Below are positions 34,418 through 43,286 of a stretch of DNA of 64,000 nucleotides, one piece after another; position 1 is the first letter of the stretch; the number at the start of each line of letters is the position of its first letter. This stretch comes from Chitinophaga ginsengisoli (lineage in GTDB: Bacteria; Bacteroidota; Bacteroidia; Chitinophagales; Chitinophagaceae). Location: contig NZ_PYGK01000002.1 of the NCBI RefSeq assembly GCF_003014595.1, forward strand, positions 703,555 to 767,554, given 5' to 3'. The notes under the pieces were generated by a model. The model ran no database searches and was not told the DNA's origin. It saw only the letters and a list, made by a program, of their open reading frames with translations. The translations under genes were made by a program, and so were the position numbers.

Positions 34418-35494
34418 TCACTCATGGTACCGCTGATGTAACTGCCTGAATATCTCCTCCATCTTTTCATTATTCCTCGCGCTGGCAGGATGGGCTTTAA
34501 TATCCTGCTGTACGTAGCTGATACGATTTTCAGTCAGCGGGTGCGTGCTGATAAACTCAGGTATCTTTAACTGGTGGTCCAGTTTCTTCAATTCCTGCAT
34601 CAGCTTCACCATTCCCTGCTGATCTATCTGGTTCCGGCGCATGGTTTCCAGACCAGTGATATCCGCCTGTTCCTCATACTTACGGGAATAGGTAAGACTA
34701 TAAACAGCACTTGCATTAGCGTATAACGTACCTGCTATCCCACCAACGTCACTGATCAGTACCGACACCAGCAGGCTGGTGCTCATATCCCGGCATAATT
34801 TACGAACTGAGTGACGGCGGGTAACATGCGCCACCTCATGGGATAACAATGCTGCCAGTTCCTCTTTTGTATGTAGTTTCTTCAATAAGCCCGTATATAC
34901 CATCACATAACCACCTGGAAGCGCATAGGCATTCTCAATATCACTGGGCACCAGCGTGAATACAAGAGAATCAGACGTATCCCACTTCATTTGTGCAGCA
35001 AACTGTGTCAGCAGCGCACTACCTGCTGTGTCAATCTTCTCCTGCATACTGTTACGGGCAGCAATACCGATCTGTTTATCAAAAGACCGGGGTAGCTGAT
35101 CAACCACCTTGTCGGCAACCCAGGGCAGTATAAAGAAATGGGTTGCCAGCACAATACCGATGAGTACTGCCAGGGCAATCAGGCCTACTTTATAACCACC
35201 ACGCAGTGCCAGGTCTTGCAAACCGGCACCGCGTATGTGTTTATAATTTTTAAGGAACTCTTTTACAAAAACCGGGTCATTCACCTCCAGGGTACCACCG
35301 CCTTCTCCAGTATACATAATACGGATAAAATTGCGGTCGCTTACCTGTACAGATATCTCGCTAAAGAACCATCGCAGTTGCTCAGGAGGCATGCCCTCCA
35401 GAGTATAGTCCAGCAACAGACTCGCTTCGAATACCTGCACATTGACAGGAATGGCCTTTGCTACCTGGTGATTGTAATACAGTCCCTTGTACAT
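34418..35494 (-). CDS. M48 family metallopeptidase (membrane-anchored)
   Basis: The 358-residue protein has an HExxH motif in ALLSHEVAHVTRRHS near residue 215 and the downstream Glu in KYEEQADITGLE, the M48 signature. One transmembrane helix lies near residues 100-122 (VGLIALAVLIGIVLATHFF). So the N-terminal 95 residues and the peptidase part are on opposite sides of the inner membrane, or the N-terminal part is in the cytoplasm. It is 7 bp downstream of a DUF898-type membrane protein gene. Relatives of this arrangement (BepA/Oma1/YcaL type) do protein quality control. Confidence 0.88.
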   Translation of the reverse strand: MYKGLYYNHQVAKAIPVNVQVFEASLLLDYTLEGMPPEQLRWFFSEISVQVSDRNFIRIMYTGEGGGTLEVNDPVFVKEFLKNYKHIRGAGLQDLALRGGYKVGLIALAVLIGIVLATHFFILPWVADKVVDQLPRSFDKQIGIAARNSMQEKIDTAGSALLTQFAAQMKWDTSDSLVFTLVPSDIENAYALPGGYVMVYTGLLKKLHTKEELAALLSHEVAHVTRRHSVRKLCRDMSTSLLVSVLISDVGGIAGTLYANASAVYSLTYSRKYEEQADITGLETMRRNQIDQQGMVKLMQELKKLDHQLKIPEFISTHPLTENRISYVQQDIKAHPASARNNEKMEEIFRQLHQRYHE

Positions 35495-35501
35495 ATTGTT
35501 A

Positions 35502-36470
35502 TTAGATAATACTCAGATCAAACATATCCACGAGATCCTCGCCTGTTGCATTTCTGTATTCTTCTTCTGTCTGCGCCAGTTCCGACAGCTCGATATCTCC
35601 TACTATTTCAACATTTGATAACAGGAATTCCACTGTACGTGTCTGTACCCAGGCAAAAGCAATACCGAATGTAAAAATAAGAAGGATGAAATTGACGATC
35701 ATCAGTCCGGCGAAATTTCCACCCGAAGCTGTAGAACGGAATGTGAAAGTCTTATCACCCTGCACGAGGCGCAGATTATCAACATAATAACGGAAGATGT
35801 CAGCCTGCCACCAGAAGGAATAGATACCGAATGTGATGATAGACAGGAAATACCCTTTCAGGTTCATAAAGAAGAAATCACTGCCATTACCATTATAACG
35901 GAATTCGCCGCTGCCGAAACGGATGTTGCTCAGCAGATAATTACGGATATTGATTGCAGCCCAGGCGCCATAGATACCAAAAGTAACGATCGTCAGTCCT
36001 ATCTCTTTCAGAAACAACTTCATAAATGTTTTCCTGTCGCCACGGTAACCAAAACGGATGCCTCTCCAGGATGTTCTGGACCAGTGGTAACGGTTTGCAC
36101 CGTGGATCGCCGCTGGCACAACAAAGGCCAGGAAAGCCAGGTAAAACAGCACGCCTACGATAGGCAGCTTGAGGTAAGCAAATACCTGCACAAGAATGAT
36201 CACCGCAATGAAAAGCCCCATAGCTTTCAGAAATCCTTTGAACATCTCTTTACCCGTACCATTCCAGGCAAGGCGGGAACCATCCAGTTCTGTGGATGAA
36301 TAGAGATATTGTAATTTCTTCGCTTTTGCCCAGGGATAATACAAGCCAAGTGTTACGGTTGTCAGTAGCCAGTTTAAAATAAGAATGCCAAAATAAGTAC
36401 CTCCGTCACCGTGAAATGTCAATGCGGGGCTTTTAATTACAGTGCCCGAAGGGCTGTACTGTTGTTCCAT
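35502..36470 (-). CDS. DUF898 (YjgN-like) membrane protein
   Basis: The 322-residue protein has three repeats of the DUF898 unit. Each begins near a FxGxG-type strand and ends in an aromatic turn such as LGLYYPWAKAKKLQYLY, FGIYGAWAAINIRNYLL and FGIYSFWWQADIFRYYV. It has six or more hydrophobic helices. YjgN-type proteins are inner-membrane proteins of unknown function. It is translationally close to the M48 peptidase gene (7 bp), so the peptidase may act on or with it. The C-terminal region is acidic (ELAQTEEEYRNATGED). Confidence 0.85.
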   Translation of the reverse strand: MEQQYSPSGTVIKSPALTFHGDGGTYFGILILNWLLTTVTLGLYYPWAKAKKLQYLYSSTELDGSRLAWNGTGKEMFKGFLKAMGLFIAVIILVQVFAYLKLPIVGVLFYLAFLAFVVPAAIHGANRYHWSRTSWRGIRFGYRGDRKTFMKLFLKEIGLTIVTFGIYGAWAAINIRNYLLSNIRFGSGEFRYNGNGSDFFFMNLKGYFLSIITFGIYSFWWQADIFRYYVDNLRLVQGDKTFTFRSTASGGNFAGLMIVNFILLIFTFGIAFAWVQTRTVEFLLSNVEIVGDIELSELAQTEEEYRNATGEDLVDMFDLSII

Positions 36471-36622
36471 GTGTAGGGGATTTTAGGTATATAGGTTTAA
36501 TAATTAATAGCAACAAATATATAAATTTCTTTTATATTAATCTTAACATATTGCCTGAAGTGCGAAAACACCTTTTCGGTTGTTTTTGAAGCAGTTAGAA
36601 CAAAATCTATTAACTTCATTAC

Positions 36623-37300
36623 ATGAAACCATCCTTGTTAATACTCCACGGCGCCATTGGTGCATCCCGTCAGTTAAGGGCAATAGCGGCACAACTGTCA
36701 GCACAGTACGAAGTGCATCTTTTTGATTTTCCTGGTCATGGGGGAAAGGAACTGCCGGAAGCCCCATTTTCCATTAAACTCTTTGCGGAGGCTGCGCTGG
36801 AATACATACAGGTGCATCACCTGCAGCAGCTGACCATCTTTGGTTATAGCATGGGAGGTTATGTAGCCATGTACCTGGCGAAATATCATCCGCAACAGAT
36901 AGCCAGGATCATTACCCTCGGTACCAAATTCCACTGGGATGAGGTAACCGCCGCCAGAGAGATCAAAATGCTGGATACCGCGGCTATTACCGCGAAAGTG
37001 CCCGATTTTGCAGCCATCCTGGCCGATATGCATGCCCCCAACGACTGGAAAGAAGTATTGCAACGTACGGCTGATATGCTAACGGAAATGGGTAAGGACA
37101 ACCCACTGAAACCGGACGATTATAAAGACATAAAGACAGCCTCTCTTATTATGCTCGGCGACAGAGATAAAATGGTAACGCTCGAAGAAACGATCGCTAC
37201 CTACAAAGCCCTGCCTGATGCAAAGATGGCGGTATTACCAGGCACGCCCCACCCGGTGGATAAAGTGACGCCATCGTTACTGGCCTTTTTCCTGAGTTAA
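36623..37300 (+). CDS. Alpha/beta hydrolase
   Basis: The 225-residue protein has the fold start LLILHGAIGASRQLRAIAAQ, oxyanion-side HLFDFPGHGGKELP, and the nucleophile elbow FGYSMGGYVAMYL with Ser near residue 75. The catalytic His is in GTPHPVDKV near the C-terminus, and an Asp in MLGDRDKMV. It is a complete small serine hydrolase of esterase/haloalkane-dehalogenase type. No signal peptide. It stands alone between divergent DUF898 and convergent phosphoesterase genes. Substrate unknown. Confidence 0.9.
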   Translation: MKPSLLILHGAIGASRQLRAIAAQLSAQYEVHLFDFPGHGGKELPEAPFSIKLFAEAALEYIQVHHLQQLTIFGYSMGGYVAMYLAKYHPQQIARIITLGTKFHWDEVTAAREIKMLDTAAITAKVPDFAAILADMHAPNDWKEVLQRTADMLTEMGKDNPLKPDDYKDIKTASLIMLGDRDKMVTLEETIATYKALPDAKMAVLPGTPHPVDKVTPSLLAFFLS

Positions 37301-37313
37301 GTGACAATAAACG

Positions 37314-37341
37314 AGGGCTTCCAACTAAAGCGGACAGCCCT
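37314..37341. terminator. Weak terminator hairpin
   Basis: AGGGCT and AGCCCT pair with a 16-base loop, followed by a T-rich run. It lies between convergent stops at 37300 and 37362. Confidence 0.5.
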
Positions 37342-37361
37342 TACTTTTTATAACAACTACT

Positions 37362-38465
37362 TTACTTACCTATTTCAATTGTAAAAGTATCTTCCGGTGA
37401 AGCAATAACATCATTCCCTGACGTATTGCTGTCCGGCACCGGATAATAATTACCCGTCAGGAGCAATCCCTTCTCAGTTCTCTCCAATGTGATCTTCAGG
37501 AATCCATGTTTATCATCGCAATAACTTTCCAGTTCCACATCATCAAACAGCGGGTTTTCGTTGGTAAAACGCTTGTCTTCCAGAGAGGCTATCGCATGCA
37601 ACTCATCATATCCGCCGCCGCCGGCAACGATAAAACACACTGGTCTTCCGCTTGGGTAGCTCCTCTTAAAACGCTGATAATTGTGTACGTGGCCGCTGAA
37701 AACGATGTCCGGCCTGATACCCGTTTCCTCAAACACCGACTCCAGCAGCGTGATCATCGGGATACTGGACCCATGGTTGATATCTGAAGAATAAGGCGCA
37801 TGATGTATACAGAGTATCAATGCCTTCCCTGGCCGTTCCTGGTCAGCAGCTTTCAACTCTTCCTTCAGCCAGTTCCTTTGCTCTTCTGTAACGATCCCGA
37901 ATTTAGGCACATTACTGTGCATACCGATGATATTGGCAAGCGGCGTATTCAGTGTCCAATATACATTGGGCTGCACCATACTTTTCCTTTCCGAGCCACC
38001 ACTGAATGCCACGGTATGCGGACTTGTATCACAAAATACAGTCATGAAGGCATCCAGGCTGTTATAGGGCGCTGCATCGGGATTAACATCGCTGTCATGA
38101 TTGCCTGCTATGGCAAAGATAGGTGCGGGATAATGTTCATAAGGGTCAAAGAACTGCCGCTGGTACTGTGAGGCTTCTCCATGGTTGTACACCACATCTC
38201 CGAGATGATAAAGAAACTGTGGCTGGTCACCGGTATGCTGATACTGCCTGACCATCTGTCCCACTACTTTTTCCTGGAAATCAGGGCTGCGCAGGCTGCC
38301 TGTATCCCCTACCAGGTGAAAGGTCATTTTATCGTTACTGATGTCCGGAATGACACGCTGTATAGATAAACGGTATGGATAAGCACCAGTCGGTATCGGT
38401 AATGCCCTGAATTTATAGGAATCGTCCGGTTGATCTTTCTTTAGCACAGGTGTTTTATATCTCAT
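37362..38465 (-). CDS. Metallophosphoesterase (calcineurin-like)
   Basis: From ATG 38465 the product is 367 residues. It has all five phosphoesterase motifs: HLVGDTGS, YHLGDVVYNHGEA, AGNHDSD near the middle, CIHHAPYSS and SGHVHNYQRF. The purple-acid-phosphatase-like layout suggests hydrolysis of phosphomonoesters or nucleotides. A longer frame begins at 38570, but its first 35 residues look non-coding and it would overlap the upstream gene. It follows the aldo/keto reductase by 64 bp. No signal peptide, so it is probably cytoplasmic. Confidence 0.9.
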   Translation of the reverse strand: MRYKTPVLKKDQPDDSYKFRALPIPTGAYPYRLSIQRVIPDISNDKMTFHLVGDTGSLRSPDFQEKVVGQMVRQYQHTGDQPQFLYHLGDVVYNHGEASQYQRQFFDPYEHYPAPIFAIAGNHDSDVNPDAAPYNSLDAFMTVFCDTSPHTVAFSGGSERKSMVQPNVYWTLNTPLANIIGMHSNVPKFGIVTEEQRNWLKEELKAADQERPGKALILCIHHAPYSSDINHGSSIPMITLLESVFEETGIRPDIVFSGHVHNYQRFKRSYPSGRPVCFIVAGGGGYDELHAIASLEDKRFTNENPLFDDVELESYCDDKHGFLKITLERTEKGLLLTGNYYPVPDSNTSGNDVIASPEDTFTIEIGK

Positions 38466-38529
38466 GACAATAGCAATAGTACAGGGTAAAGATAAGCGTA
38501 AAAACGACAACCAGGTAGTGATGAGATAG

Positions 38530-39513
38530 TTAATAATGTCCCCGTATCCTGCTATGAATCTCTTCATCATACAGCTTTCTCAACTGTGCATGAGCAGCAG
38601 CTGACAACGGCTGCAACCCGGAAGCCGCTACATTACTATTCACCTGACTGATCTTTGATGCGCCTGGAATAACAGTTGTTACTTCAGGATGGTCCAGTAT
38701 CCAACGGATGGCCCACGCTGCCATGTGCTCATCAGGCAATAGCGCCCTGATACTGCCGGCCAGTTTCACTCCTTCCCTGAATTCAATACCAGAAAAGGTT
38801 TCTCCTGTATTAAAAGCCTCACCATTTGCATTGTAGTTACGGTGATCATTCTCTTCAAAGACGGTATCTTCTTTAAACTTCCCGCTCAGCAAGCCACTTG
38901 CCAGTGGCACACGTATGATCAGCGCGACACCCTTTTCTTTTGCTTTCGCAAAAACCTCATCCGCCACATGCTGCCTGAACAGGTTAAAAATGATCTGTAA
39001 AGACGCCAATCCTTCCTGTTCCAGGCAGATCATCGCTTCTTCCGAAGTTTCCACACTGGCGCCGAAATAACGGATCAGTCCCTCCTGCTGTAATTTCCGC
39101 AAGTTGTCAAACACCTTCCCTGAACGCATCTCCTCCGTTGGGATACAATGCAATTGCTCGAGGAACAGTTGAGAAAGCCCCAGGTGTTGCAAAGATTCCT
39201 CTGCATGGCGCTTCATCGCATCATAAGTAAAGTTCTGTGGCCAGCCATTAGGTACATCTCCCCTTCGTCCCAGCTTAGTGGCAACGAAGAGCTCTTTGTC
39301 AGCTGATTGCAGGAATTTACCAATAATAGTTTCGCTTACACCCATCCCATATACATCCGCAGTATCTATAAAATTGCCACCGGCATCCGTATACGCCTTC
39401 AGTATCTTTATTGCTTCTTCCTCATCAATATTTCCCCAGTCTGCACTTCCCAGTTGCCAGGTACCGAGCCCTACTTCCGCTACCTGCACGTCTTTAAATG
39501 GTCTGTAATTCAT
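38530..39513 (-). CDS. Aldo/keto reductase
   Basis: The 327-residue protein is a typical (beta/alpha)8 NAD(P)H enzyme: VGLGTWQLGS near the N-terminus, FIDTADVYGMGVSE with the catalytic Tyr near residue 55, FVATKLGRR with the catalytic Lys, QLHCIP with the His, and C-terminal VIPGASKISQVNSN, the phosphate-binding loop. It lies 32 bp downstream of a damaged NUDIX gene and is in a minus-strand run with the LytTR pair. Substrate unknown. Its N-terminal gene type is the same as the remnant at 1398-1548. Confidence 0.93.
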   Translation of the reverse strand: MNYRPFKDVQVAEVGLGTWQLGSADWGNIDEEEAIKILKAYTDAGGNFIDTADVYGMGVSETIIGKFLQSADKELFVATKLGRRGDVPNGWPQNFTYDAMKRHAEESLQHLGLSQLFLEQLHCIPTEEMRSGKVFDNLRKLQQEGLIRYFGASVETSEEAMICLEQEGLASLQIIFNLFRQHVADEVFAKAKEKGVALIIRVPLASGLLSGKFKEDTVFEENDHRNYNANGEAFNTGETFSGIEFREGVKLAGSIRALLPDEHMAAWAIRWILDHPEVTTVIPGASKISQVNSNVAASGLQPLSAAAHAQLRKLYDEEIHSRIRGHY

Positions 39514-39545
39514 AACTTATAAGATTTGTAAATGTTCCCTGCAAA

Positions 39546-39960
39546 CTAGTCTATGAAACCTTCCTGCTGCAATTTATGCAGGATGGCGATCACACCGGGG
39601 GCCTGTGCCTCCTGCCTGGAATAATCAGCTACCGAGAAGAAACGTACTTCCCCTATTTCTGCTGCCGGTTCAGGTACGATATCACGGTGCAACCAGTAGC
39701 AGTCCTGCTCCATGATAATGCCTTCATTCTCACCGAAGGCAAGGCGCCGTAACATGTGTGTAATACACCAGTTCCTGTTCGGTTATGCTGACGTTCAGTT
39801 CTTCCGCTATCTCCCGGCATAATGCCTGGCGTTCAGATTCTCCTGCATCCACCTTCCCACCGGGTAAATAAAAACATTGTTTATTCCTGCTGTAAGCCAG
39901 TAAAAGTTTCCGTTGCTGAACCGATAAAAGCCCAACTGTTTTAAGCACCGTCATTTGCAT
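39546..39960 (-). pseudogene. NUDIX hydrolase interrupted by one inserted base
   Basis: The first part (ATG 39960) carries the NUDIX box GKVDAGESERQALCREIAEE in full, then EELVYYTHVTAP. There the frame shifts: the continuation AFGENEGIIMEQDCYWLHR lies in the +1 frame and ends at 39546. Removing one T in the CCTT at 39741-39742 (AA on the plus strand) restores TAPAFGENEGI, as expected in family members. So it is either a recently broken gene or a sequencing error. It is 9 bp downstream of the LytTR regulator gene and would belong to the same operon. Confidence 0.85.
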
Positions 39961-39969
39961 GATTAATAT

Positions 39970-40704
39970 TCAGGTTCCCAGCCCGTTCAGTAACTGCTTC
40001 ACCACATGTTTATAATTCTTTCCCAGTGGTAGCTGTTTCCCATTCTTCAGGCTAATGATATTTCCCTCAATATAGCGCACAAATTTCTTATTGAGGATAT
40101 AAGATTTATGGATACGGATGAAGGTATCTGCAGGCAGCTGGCTTTCAAAGCTGCTCAGGGTTCGCTGTGTAAGCAGGAAACGCTGTTCATCCCATACCTT
40201 GACATAGTTACCCAGGCTCTCCAGGTAATATACATCATCGGGATTCAGCAGGATCTGTTTCTTATCAGATTTAATGTAGATCCTCTCCGGAACGGCTGTA
40301 GCAACTGGCAGTACTACCGGTACCGTTGAGGAAGCCTGCTGCCTTAATGTGTGATCTGCCAATGCCCGGTTAACGGCCTTCAGGAAGCGCTCAAAGCGGA
40401 AAGGCTTGAGCAGGTAATCACATACATCCAGATCAAAACTTTCAAGCGCATGTTCTTCATAAGCAGAAGTAATGATCACAAGTGGACGCTGCTGTAATGT
40501 TCGCAGGAAATCCAACCCATTCAGCTTAGGCATGCGTACATCCAGGAAGATCAGATCAATAGCCTGCCTGTTAAGGAAATCAGGCACTTCTGTAGCCCTG
40601 TAGCATTGTCCGCAGTTCTCCAGAAAGGGAACATCCTCCATATATCGCAGAATGATATCATGTGCCAGTGGCTCATCGTCCACTATTAAACATCGCAAGC
40701 TCAT
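39970..40704 (-). CDS. LytTR-type response regulator
   Basis: The 244-residue protein has an N-terminal receiver domain with the phospho-acceptor Asp in LIFLDVRMPKLNG and Lys in DYLLKPF. The C-terminal LytTR DNA-binding domain follows: ILLNPDDVYYLESLGNYVKV, RIHKSYILNKKFV, and IISLKNGKQLPLGKNY. It overlaps the histidine kinase gene by 4 bp and forms a two-component system. LytTR regulators bind direct repeats upstream of their targets. A target could be the ABC module transcribed divergently at 42384. Confidence 0.93.
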   Translation of the reverse strand: MSLRCLIVDDEPLAHDIILRYMEDVPFLENCGQCYRATEVPDFLNRQAIDLIFLDVRMPKLNGLDFLRTLQQRPLVIITSAYEEHALESFDLDVCDYLLKPFRFERFLKAVNRALADHTLRQQASSTVPVVLPVATAVPERIYIKSDKKQILLNPDDVYYLESLGNYVKVWDEQRFLLTQRTLSSFESQLPADTFIRIHKSYILNKKFVRYIEGNIISLKNGKQLPLGKNYKHVVKQLLNGLGT

Positions 40705-42185
40705 GAGAAGTCCAGTTGCATTTCAGCCTTAAATGTATAATTTTTTACAGCGGTTTTCAGGACATGCCGGCCAGGATACAACAGCGCCAGCCGTTTCTGC
40801 AGGTTGTCCAGTCCTATACCGGTAGCACTTGTAATACCGCCTTCGAAGGAGTTCTCACAGCTGAAATACAATTGCCGGTCAGTACAGGTAAGCTGCAGGT
40901 GCAACAATGCCGGACCATCCGACGGTTCTATACCATGCTTAAAAGCGTTCTCAATAAAAACGATCAGCAGCATAGGAGCGACCGGTTGGGACTCATCACT
41001 GATATGCTGAATAAACTGCAAGTCCAGCGGTATTTTCGAGCGGATACGCTGTAGCTGCATATAGTCGGCTATATACTTTATTTCCTCCCGGATGGGCACT
41101 GTCGCCTCATTCCCTTTATAGATTACATACCGCATCAGCTCTGACAATTGCAGGATGCTTTCCGGCGTTTGTTTTGATTGTTGCAGGCTCAGTGCATACA
41201 GGTTATTCAATGTATTGAAGAAGAAATGAGGGTCCAGCTGCTGCTTCAAAAGATCAAGCTCTGCGCGGGTCTTCTCCTTTTCCAGCGATACAATACGGTT
41301 GTTCTGTTTTGCCCATTGCAGCGCCAGTACAATAGGTAAGGTTAAAAATATAACTGCCAATCCCCCAAAAGCATTCTCCAGTAAAAACGGGTTTTCTGAA
41401 AAGATCCCTCCCAGCAACTTATTGATGGGCAATACAGCCAATAGTTGCGACAATACCGGATAAAGAAAAGCCATCAGGGCAAACACACTCATTATGTAGA
41501 TAACCATCCCTTTTTGCTTCAGCACCTTCGCCACCAGGAAACGGCTGTTGATATAATACAACAGGTAAGCACACAAATACATGAACATGAACTGTGCAAT
41601 AAAACCTAAAAAGAGTCCCGGCCTTGTAAGGATCTTATATCCGTCAAACTCATAACCGATCAGTAACTGCTCTTTTGTATGATAACGTGGATTATCCATG
41701 CTGGATACCGCCATAACCGAAAGCGTAATAGCAATAAGCAGCAGGCTGACCAGCACTGCTTTATCAAGACTGATCTTATTCACCCATCCCACATGGCGGC
41801 CCCGCTGCTGGTAGTACACCAATGCTGACAATATCAATTCAAGTGAGATACAGCAAATAGCGACTGTGACCAAAGAACCTACCGAACGATCACCTGGCTT
41901 AAATACAATACACAAAGCAGTGATAAGTGGCAGGCAAACACCATAACTGAACAGCCAGTACAACAGATATCGCCTGCTGGTCAGCTGTTGCAGCCATCGC
42001 ATCCTGTTCCAGGAGAACACAAAAGCAGGTATTTGTATGATGGCTGATATCCCAACGTGCATAAGAAACGCCTTCCAGTTTTCCGGGCGCAACTCCAGTA
42101 TGCTGATCCATATCAGCATCCCACCAAAGAGCCAGACATCCAGATGCCCGACCAGCCACGCTTGTCTTTTCGTTAATTCATTCAT
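40701..42185 (-). CDS. LytS-like sensor histidine kinase (His_kinase family)
   Basis: From ATG 42185 the product is 494 residues with about eight hydrophobic helices in the first 290 residues. A His_kinase domain follows: QLDPHFFFNTLNNLYALSLQ (phospho-acceptor His near residue 337) and the ATP-binding N-box LIVFIENAFKHGIEP. Its stop overlaps the response regulator start by 4 bp. The stimulus is unknown; many relatives respond to cell-wall or membrane stress. The ABC transporter-peptidase module is transcribed divergently from its start. Confidence 0.92.
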   Translation of the reverse strand: MNELTKRQAWLVGHLDVWLFGGMLIWISILELRPENWKAFLMHVGISAIIQIPAFVFSWNRMRWLQQLTSRRYLLYWLFSYGVCLPLITALCIVFKPGDRSVGSLVTVAICCISLELILSALVYYQQRGRHVGWVNKISLDKAVLVSLLLIAITLSVMAVSSMDNPRYHTKEQLLIGYEFDGYKILTRPGLFLGFIAQFMFMYLCAYLLYYINSRFLVAKVLKQKGMVIYIMSVFALMAFLYPVLSQLLAVLPINKLLGGIFSENPFLLENAFGGLAVIFLTLPIVLALQWAKQNNRIVSLEKEKTRAELDLLKQQLDPHFFFNTLNNLYALSLQQSKQTPESILQLSELMRYVIYKGNEATVPIREEIKYIADYMQLQRIRSKIPLDLQFIQHISDESQPVAPMLLIVFIENAFKHGIEPSDGPALLHLQLTCTDRQLYFSCENSFEGGITSATGIGLDNLQKRLALLYPGRHVLKTAVKNYTFKAEMQLDFS

Positions 42186-42383
42186 ATTACTACAACAGAT
42201 AAAAAAACACTTATTCACGCATCCACACAAATATTAATGACGAAAGCATTGTTTTTCGTGATGTACGTCGTCAATAACCGATATAATCGAATAATAGTCG
42301 TTTATCATCTTTTGCTGTGCGTTCCTCATCTATAGTTGATCAGGCAATCCATCAAACCTAGCTTGCAGGCATATTCACCCACT

Positions 42384-43286
42384 ATGCACAGACTACAGAT
42401 AAAACATCTCACTAAAAGTTACGGCAATAATGTCAAAGCGCTGGACGACATCTCACTGGCTATCTCCAATGGTATGTTTGGACTGTTAGGGCCTAATGGC
42501 GCCGGTAAATCATCTTTAATGCGCACACTGGCTACCTTGCAGTTACCCGACAGCGGGCAGATATTATTCGACGGCAGCGATATACATCAGCATCCCCAGG
42601 TACTACGAAGCCAGCTGGGATATCTTCCACAGGATTTCGGCGTTTATCCTAAAATATCAGCGATGGCATTACTGGACCACTTTGCCGTGATGAAAGGACT
42701 GCTACATAAAGCAGAAAGGAAAGAACAGGTACTCGCACTCTTACATCAGACAAACCTCTATGCAGTCAGAAAACAGGCGGTCAGTACTTTATCAGGGGGT
42801 ATGCGGCAAAGGTTTGGTATTGCACAGGCGTTATTAGGCGCGCCTCAGCTGATCATTGTAGATGAACCTACCGCCGGCCTGGATCCGCAGGAGCGGAACC
42901 GTTTCCATGACCTGCTCAGTGAGATCGGGGAACAAGTAGTCGTACTGCTCTCCACACATATTGTGGAAGATGTACATGACCTTTGTCCGGAGATGGCCGT
43001 ATTGGCTCACGGGAGGCTCATTTTACAGGGAAAGCCTGCGGCATTGACAGATAACCTCGCAGGACGGATCTGGCGAAAAACGGTCACTAAAGATGCACTC
43101 CGGCACTACCAGACACACTTCAATATTATTTCCACCCGCAGAATAGCAGGTAGCATACAATTACACGTACTTGCCGGTGAATGTCCGGATCAGGGATTTG
43201 AGCCCTTTCATCCCGGTCTGGAAGATGTCTATTTCTCTGCATTATTTGGAGCACAACGCTCCGGGAAGGAGGGTGCTGTATGTTAA
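42384..43286 (+). CDS. ABC transporter ATP-binding protein
   Basis: The 300-residue ATPase (ATG 42384) has Walker A FGLLGPNGAGKSSLM, signature LSGGMRQRF, Walker B LIIVDEPTAGLD, and switch His in STHIVED. It pairs with the downstream permease, overlapping it by 7 bp. ABC-2 type exporters with this ATPase type often handle lipids, peptides or antibiotics. The upstream LytS/LytTR system is divergently transcribed. The region between the two (42186-42383) contains a GTGATGTACGTC copy that resembles the operator near 23264. Confidence 0.92.
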   Translation: MHRLQIKHLTKSYGNNVKALDDISLAISNGMFGLLGPNGAGKSSLMRTLATLQLPDSGQILFDGSDIHQHPQVLRSQLGYLPQDFGVYPKISAMALLDHFAVMKGLLHKAERKEQVLALLHQTNLYAVRKQAVSTLSGGMRQRFGIAQALLGAPQLIIVDEPTAGLDPQERNRFHDLLSEIGEQVVVLLSTHIVEDVHDLCPEMAVLAHGRLILQGKPAALTDNLAGRIWRKTVTKDALRHYQTHFNIISTRRIAGSIQLHVLAGECPDQGFEPFHPGLEDVYFSALFGAQRSGKEGAVC

